This document shows positions 62,074 to 64,000 of a stretch of DNA of 64,000 nt, in pieces (within the stretch, counting starts at the first letter, position 1; the number at the start of each line of letters is the position of its first letter). The notes under the pieces were generated by a model. It was not told the origin of the DNA, did no database searches, and saw only the letters and a program-made list of their open reading frames with translations. The stretch covers positions 3,286,001 through 3,350,000 of the forward strand of contig NC_014934.1 in NCBI RefSeq assembly GCF_000186265.1. Reading direction: 5' to 3'. Source of the DNA: Cellulophaga algicola DSM 14237. GTDB taxonomy: Bacteria; Bacteroidota; Bacteroidia; Flavobacteriales; Flavobacteriaceae. The translations under genes were made by a program, and so were the position numbers.

Positions 62074-63150
62074 ATGAGATATAGGAATTTTCCAATGGTA
62101 CCTAGAGTAGTTTTTGGCAATGGAAGTTTTCTTCAATTAGGAGAAATTTTAATGCCAAAGCGTAAGAACTCAGAAGCACCTTTTATATTTTTTATAGACG
62201 ATGTTTTTGATGGACAGCCTTTAATTACAGAAGTTCCATTACTTTTTAATGATCAAATAATATTTATTTCATCAGAAGAAGAACCAAAAACGGAACAAGT
62301 TGATGCTTTAGTGGCTAAGATTAAAGAAAGTTTTCCGGTATTGCCTTCTGGTATTATTGGTATTGGTGGTGGTACGCTATTAGATTTAGCTAAAGCGGTA
62401 GCTTTAATGCTTACAAATGATGGCAGTGCAGCTGCATATCAAGGTTGGGACTTAGTGAAAAAACCAGCTATTTATCATGTAGGTATACCAACCATTAGTG
62501 GTACTGGTGCAGAAGTTTCCAGAACTACCGTGTTAATGGGGCCTGAAAAAAAGTTAGGAATCAATTCGGACCATACTCCGTTTGATCAAGTTCTTTTGGA
62601 TCCTAAACTAACACAAGGAGTACCAAAAGAGCAGTGGTTCTTTACAGGAATGGATTGTTATATTCATTGTATAGAGTCATTAAATGGCACGTATTTAAAT
62701 GCTTTCAGTCAAAGTTATGGTGAGAAAGCTTTAGAATTATGTCATGAAGTGTACCTGAAAGATATTTCTAAAGAAGATTCACGAGATAAATTAATGATGG
62801 CTTCTTGGCACGGTGGTATGAGTATTGCTTATTCTCAAGTGGGTATTGCACATGCTATGAGCTATGGGTTATCTTATTTATTAGGAGTAAAGCATGGCAT
62901 TGGCAACTGTTTGGTTTTTCAATATTTAGAAGAATTTTATCCAGAGGGAGTAAAAGTTTTTAAACAGATGCAAGAAAAACACCAAATTAAATTACCTACA
63001 GGTATTTGTGCACATCTTTCTGAAGAACAATTTGATATAATGATTAACGTATCTTTTGGCTTGGTCCCGCTTTGGGAAAATGCATTAGGAGATAACTGGA
63101 AAGAAATAATGACCTATGATCGCTTACTGCAATTATTTAAAAAGATATAA
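62074..63150 (+). CDS. iron-containing alcohol dehydrogenase, KdnB-like (Kdo 8-oxidase)
   Basis: A 358-residue group III metal-dependent alcohol dehydrogenase. The NAD-binding GIGGGTLLDLAKA is near residues 92-104; the metal ligands are Asp and His in GMDCYIHCIES (about 190-200) and two His in GIAHAMSYGLSYLLGVKHGIG (split motif, about 253-273). Among these enzymes the start MRYRNFPMVPRVVFGNGSF is close to Shewanella KdnB, which oxidises C8 of Kdo to an aldehyde before amination by KdnA. Location 1.3 kb after kdsB supports this. The aminotransferase partner is not in the window. Confidence 0.8.
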   Translation: MRYRNFPMVPRVVFGNGSFLQLGEILMPKRKNSEAPFIFFIDDVFDGQPLITEVPLLFNDQIIFISSEEEPKTEQVDALVAKIKESFPVLPSGIIGIGGGTLLDLAKAVALMLTNDGSAAAYQGWDLVKKPAIYHVGIPTISGTGAEVSRTTVLMGPEKKLGINSDHTPFDQVLLDPKLTQGVPKEQWFFTGMDCYIHCIESLNGTYLNAFSQSYGEKALELCHEVYLKDISKEDSRDKLMMASWHGGMSIAYSQVGIAHAMSYGLSYLLGVKHGIGNCLVFQYLEEFYPEGVKVFKQMQEKHQIKLPTGICAHLSEEQFDIMINVSFGLVPLWENALGDNWKEIMTYDRLLQLFKKI

Positions 63151-63169
63151 CGTAAAGTAAATTTATTCT

Positions 63170-63721
63170 ATGATGCATGCTATAGCAAAATTTATTTATT
63201 TTAAACTTATGGGATGGACTCTTGTGGGCGATTTTCCTGATGTTAAAAAATGTGTTATGATTGTTGTTTCTCATACCAGTTATTCTGATTTTTTTTTGGG
63301 ACTTTTAGTGCGCAAAATCTGGCAGGAAGAAATAAATTTTATTGGTAAAAAAAGCTTGTTCATAGGACCTATTGGTTGGTACCTGAAAAAAGTAGGGGGC
63401 GCACCCATAATTCGAAATAAAAATAGCGATACCGTATCGGCTATCGTTGATATATTTAATTCAAAAGAAAAATTTAGATTGTCTTTATCTCCGGAAGGAA
63501 CGCGAGATAAAGTTACAGAATGGAAAACAGGATTCTATTTTATTGCAAAAGCAGCAAAAGTACCGGTTGTTATGGTGGCTTTTGACTATGGTAAAAAGCA
63601 AATAAAAATATCAAAAGCATATTTTACTACCGATGATCAAGAGGCTGATTTTAAGTTGTATAAGTCTTTTTTTAAAGGAGTATTAGGTAGAATTCCTAAA
63701 AAAAGTTACATCGAAGCATAA
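63170..63721 (+). CDS. PlsC-like acyltransferase
   Basis: A 183-residue lysophospholipid acyltransferase-family protein with both canonical motifs: HX4D in VSHTSYSDF (His35, Asp40) and SPEGTRDKV near residues 108-116. It has no signal peptide and no extra membrane helices beyond the N-terminal region. Short members like this act on glycerophospholipids or on secondary lipid substrates. It follows the KdnB-like gene by 20 bp. It is independent of the divergent PlsC-like protein at 13771. Confidence 0.88.
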   Translation: MMHAIAKFIYFKLMGWTLVGDFPDVKKCVMIVVSHTSYSDFFLGLLVRKIWQEEINFIGKKSLFIGPIGWYLKKVGGAPIIRNKNSDTVSAIVDIFNSKEKFRLSLSPEGTRDKVTEWKTGFYFIAKAAKVPVVMVAFDYGKKQIKISKAYFTTDDQEADFKLYKSFFKGVLGRIPKKSYIEA

Positions 63722-63747
63722 TTTTTTTATTTTTTTAAAACCCTCTT

Positions 63748-63778
63748 TATAGTTTTCTCGTAGGTATGGGAAACTATA
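63748..63778 (+). promoter_or_regulatory. inverted repeat before the terminal lipoprotein gene
   Basis: TATAGTTTTCT (63748-63758) pairs with 63768-63778 in an 11-bp stem with G-T pairs around a 9-nt loop. It lies 12 bp before the ATG at 63790. It could be an operator, a 5' UTR hairpin, or a weak terminator of the upstream PlsC-like gene; there is no strong T-run. Confidence 0.4.
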
Positions 63779-63789
63779 AAAATAGAAAG

Positions 63790-64000
63790 ATGAAAAAAAA
63801 TGTTTTAAACTTTAGCCTAATTGCTGCGTTTGCTTTACTAACAGCTACTTCATGTGATAATGATGACAATGATTCAGGAGAGAATGAAATTGAAAGTTCT
63901 CAACTATATGTGTCTAATAATTCAGACGGAAATGTCACCGTTTATGATATTCTTACAGGTGAGGTTAAGACTTTAACGACTGTAGCTACTGCGGCTGAGG
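63790..64000 (+). CDS. YVTN-type beta-propeller lipoprotein, truncated by window edge
   Basis: The frame is open from ATG 63790 to the window end (70 residues). A lipoprotein signal ends in LLTATSC (Cys22) followed by an Asp/Asn/Ser-rich stretch, then LYVSNNSDGNVTVYDILTG, the strand pattern of the first YVTN beta-propeller blade. It is probably an exported, lipid-anchored propeller protein with unknown ligand. The rest lies beyond the window. Confidence 0.75.
   Translation, partial: MKKNVLNFSLIAAFALLTATSCDNDDNDSGENEIESSQLYVSNNSDGNVTVYDILTGEVKTLTTVATAAE

Overview
The window looks like a low-GC chromosome segment from a member of the Flavobacteriia (phylum Bacteroidota), probably an aerobic, marine-type flavobacterium; genus cannot be set from sequence alone. 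Indicators are promoter-like TTG / TAnnTTTG boxes in place of sigma-70 boxes, start codons with little Shine-Dalgarno signal, and several lineage-typical families (SWIM/DUF6493, DUF4350, DUF3822, head-GIN/DUF2807, XerD next to AroQ, a DnaX without zinc-module cysteines). Almost everything is ordinary chromosome; accessory DNA is limited to three insertion sequences. No tRNA, rRNA, CRISPR array or prophage was recognised; one RNA gene, rnpB, is present.

Region by region. 1-3.2 kb: a DUF6493-like gene coupled to a SWIM zinc-finger gene, then an unknown membrane protein. 3.3-4.4 kb: a YwqK/MORN-type repeat protein. 4.5-10.8 kb: a minus-strand MoxR operon (SpoIIM-like, polytopic protein, DUF4129-like, DUF4350, MoxR, DUF58), with a 100-bp TGATGGT heptamer array between moxR and the DUF58 gene; RDD and TRIC-type membrane genes lie divergently beside it. 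12.4-15.7 kb: cyclophilin lipoprotein, Nudix CoA pyrophosphatase, acyltransferase-like protein, and a sigma factor with a four-helix membrane partner. 15.8-17.9 kb: an M20 amidohydrolase gene split by an IS200-like element. 17.9-23.5 kb: NDH-2, xerD, small surface proteins, aroQ. 23.6-24.6 kb: IS1595-family copy A. 24.6-34.6 kb: lpdA, msrB, collagen-like lipoprotein, glgB with a GH31 glucosidase, M48 protease, MFS transporter.

34.7-37.6 kb is an ECF sigma / anti-sigma operon that also encodes two secreted repeat-rich beta proteins. 37.8-47 kb holds core genes (lon, cmk, rpsA, pyrR, pyrB, rnz) plus a BON-LysM protein and two orphan genes. IS1595 copy B (47.0-48.0 kb) follows rnz. 48-52.8 kb carries pdxH, a polyphosphate operon (sixA-like, ppk1, ppx) and miaE. 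52.9-57.9 kb has dnaX, rnpB, a scramblase-like gene and the rsmD operon. 58-63.7 kb carries a RecD-like helicase and an envelope-sugar/lipid cluster (kdsB, HAD phosphatase, CatA-like acetyltransferase, KdnB-like 8-oxidase, PlsC-like acyltransferase). The window ends in a YVTN-type lipoprotein.

Most notable: the heptamer array inside the MoxR operon, with a chained stop/start motif in every unit; the IS200-like insertion that can be computationally healed to an intact 478-codon gene; two nearly identical IS1595 copies, each with a perfect 8-bp target duplication; TTG starts on both genes flanking ppk1; face-to-face genes sharing a CATG start; and a candidate 8-amino-Kdo locus.
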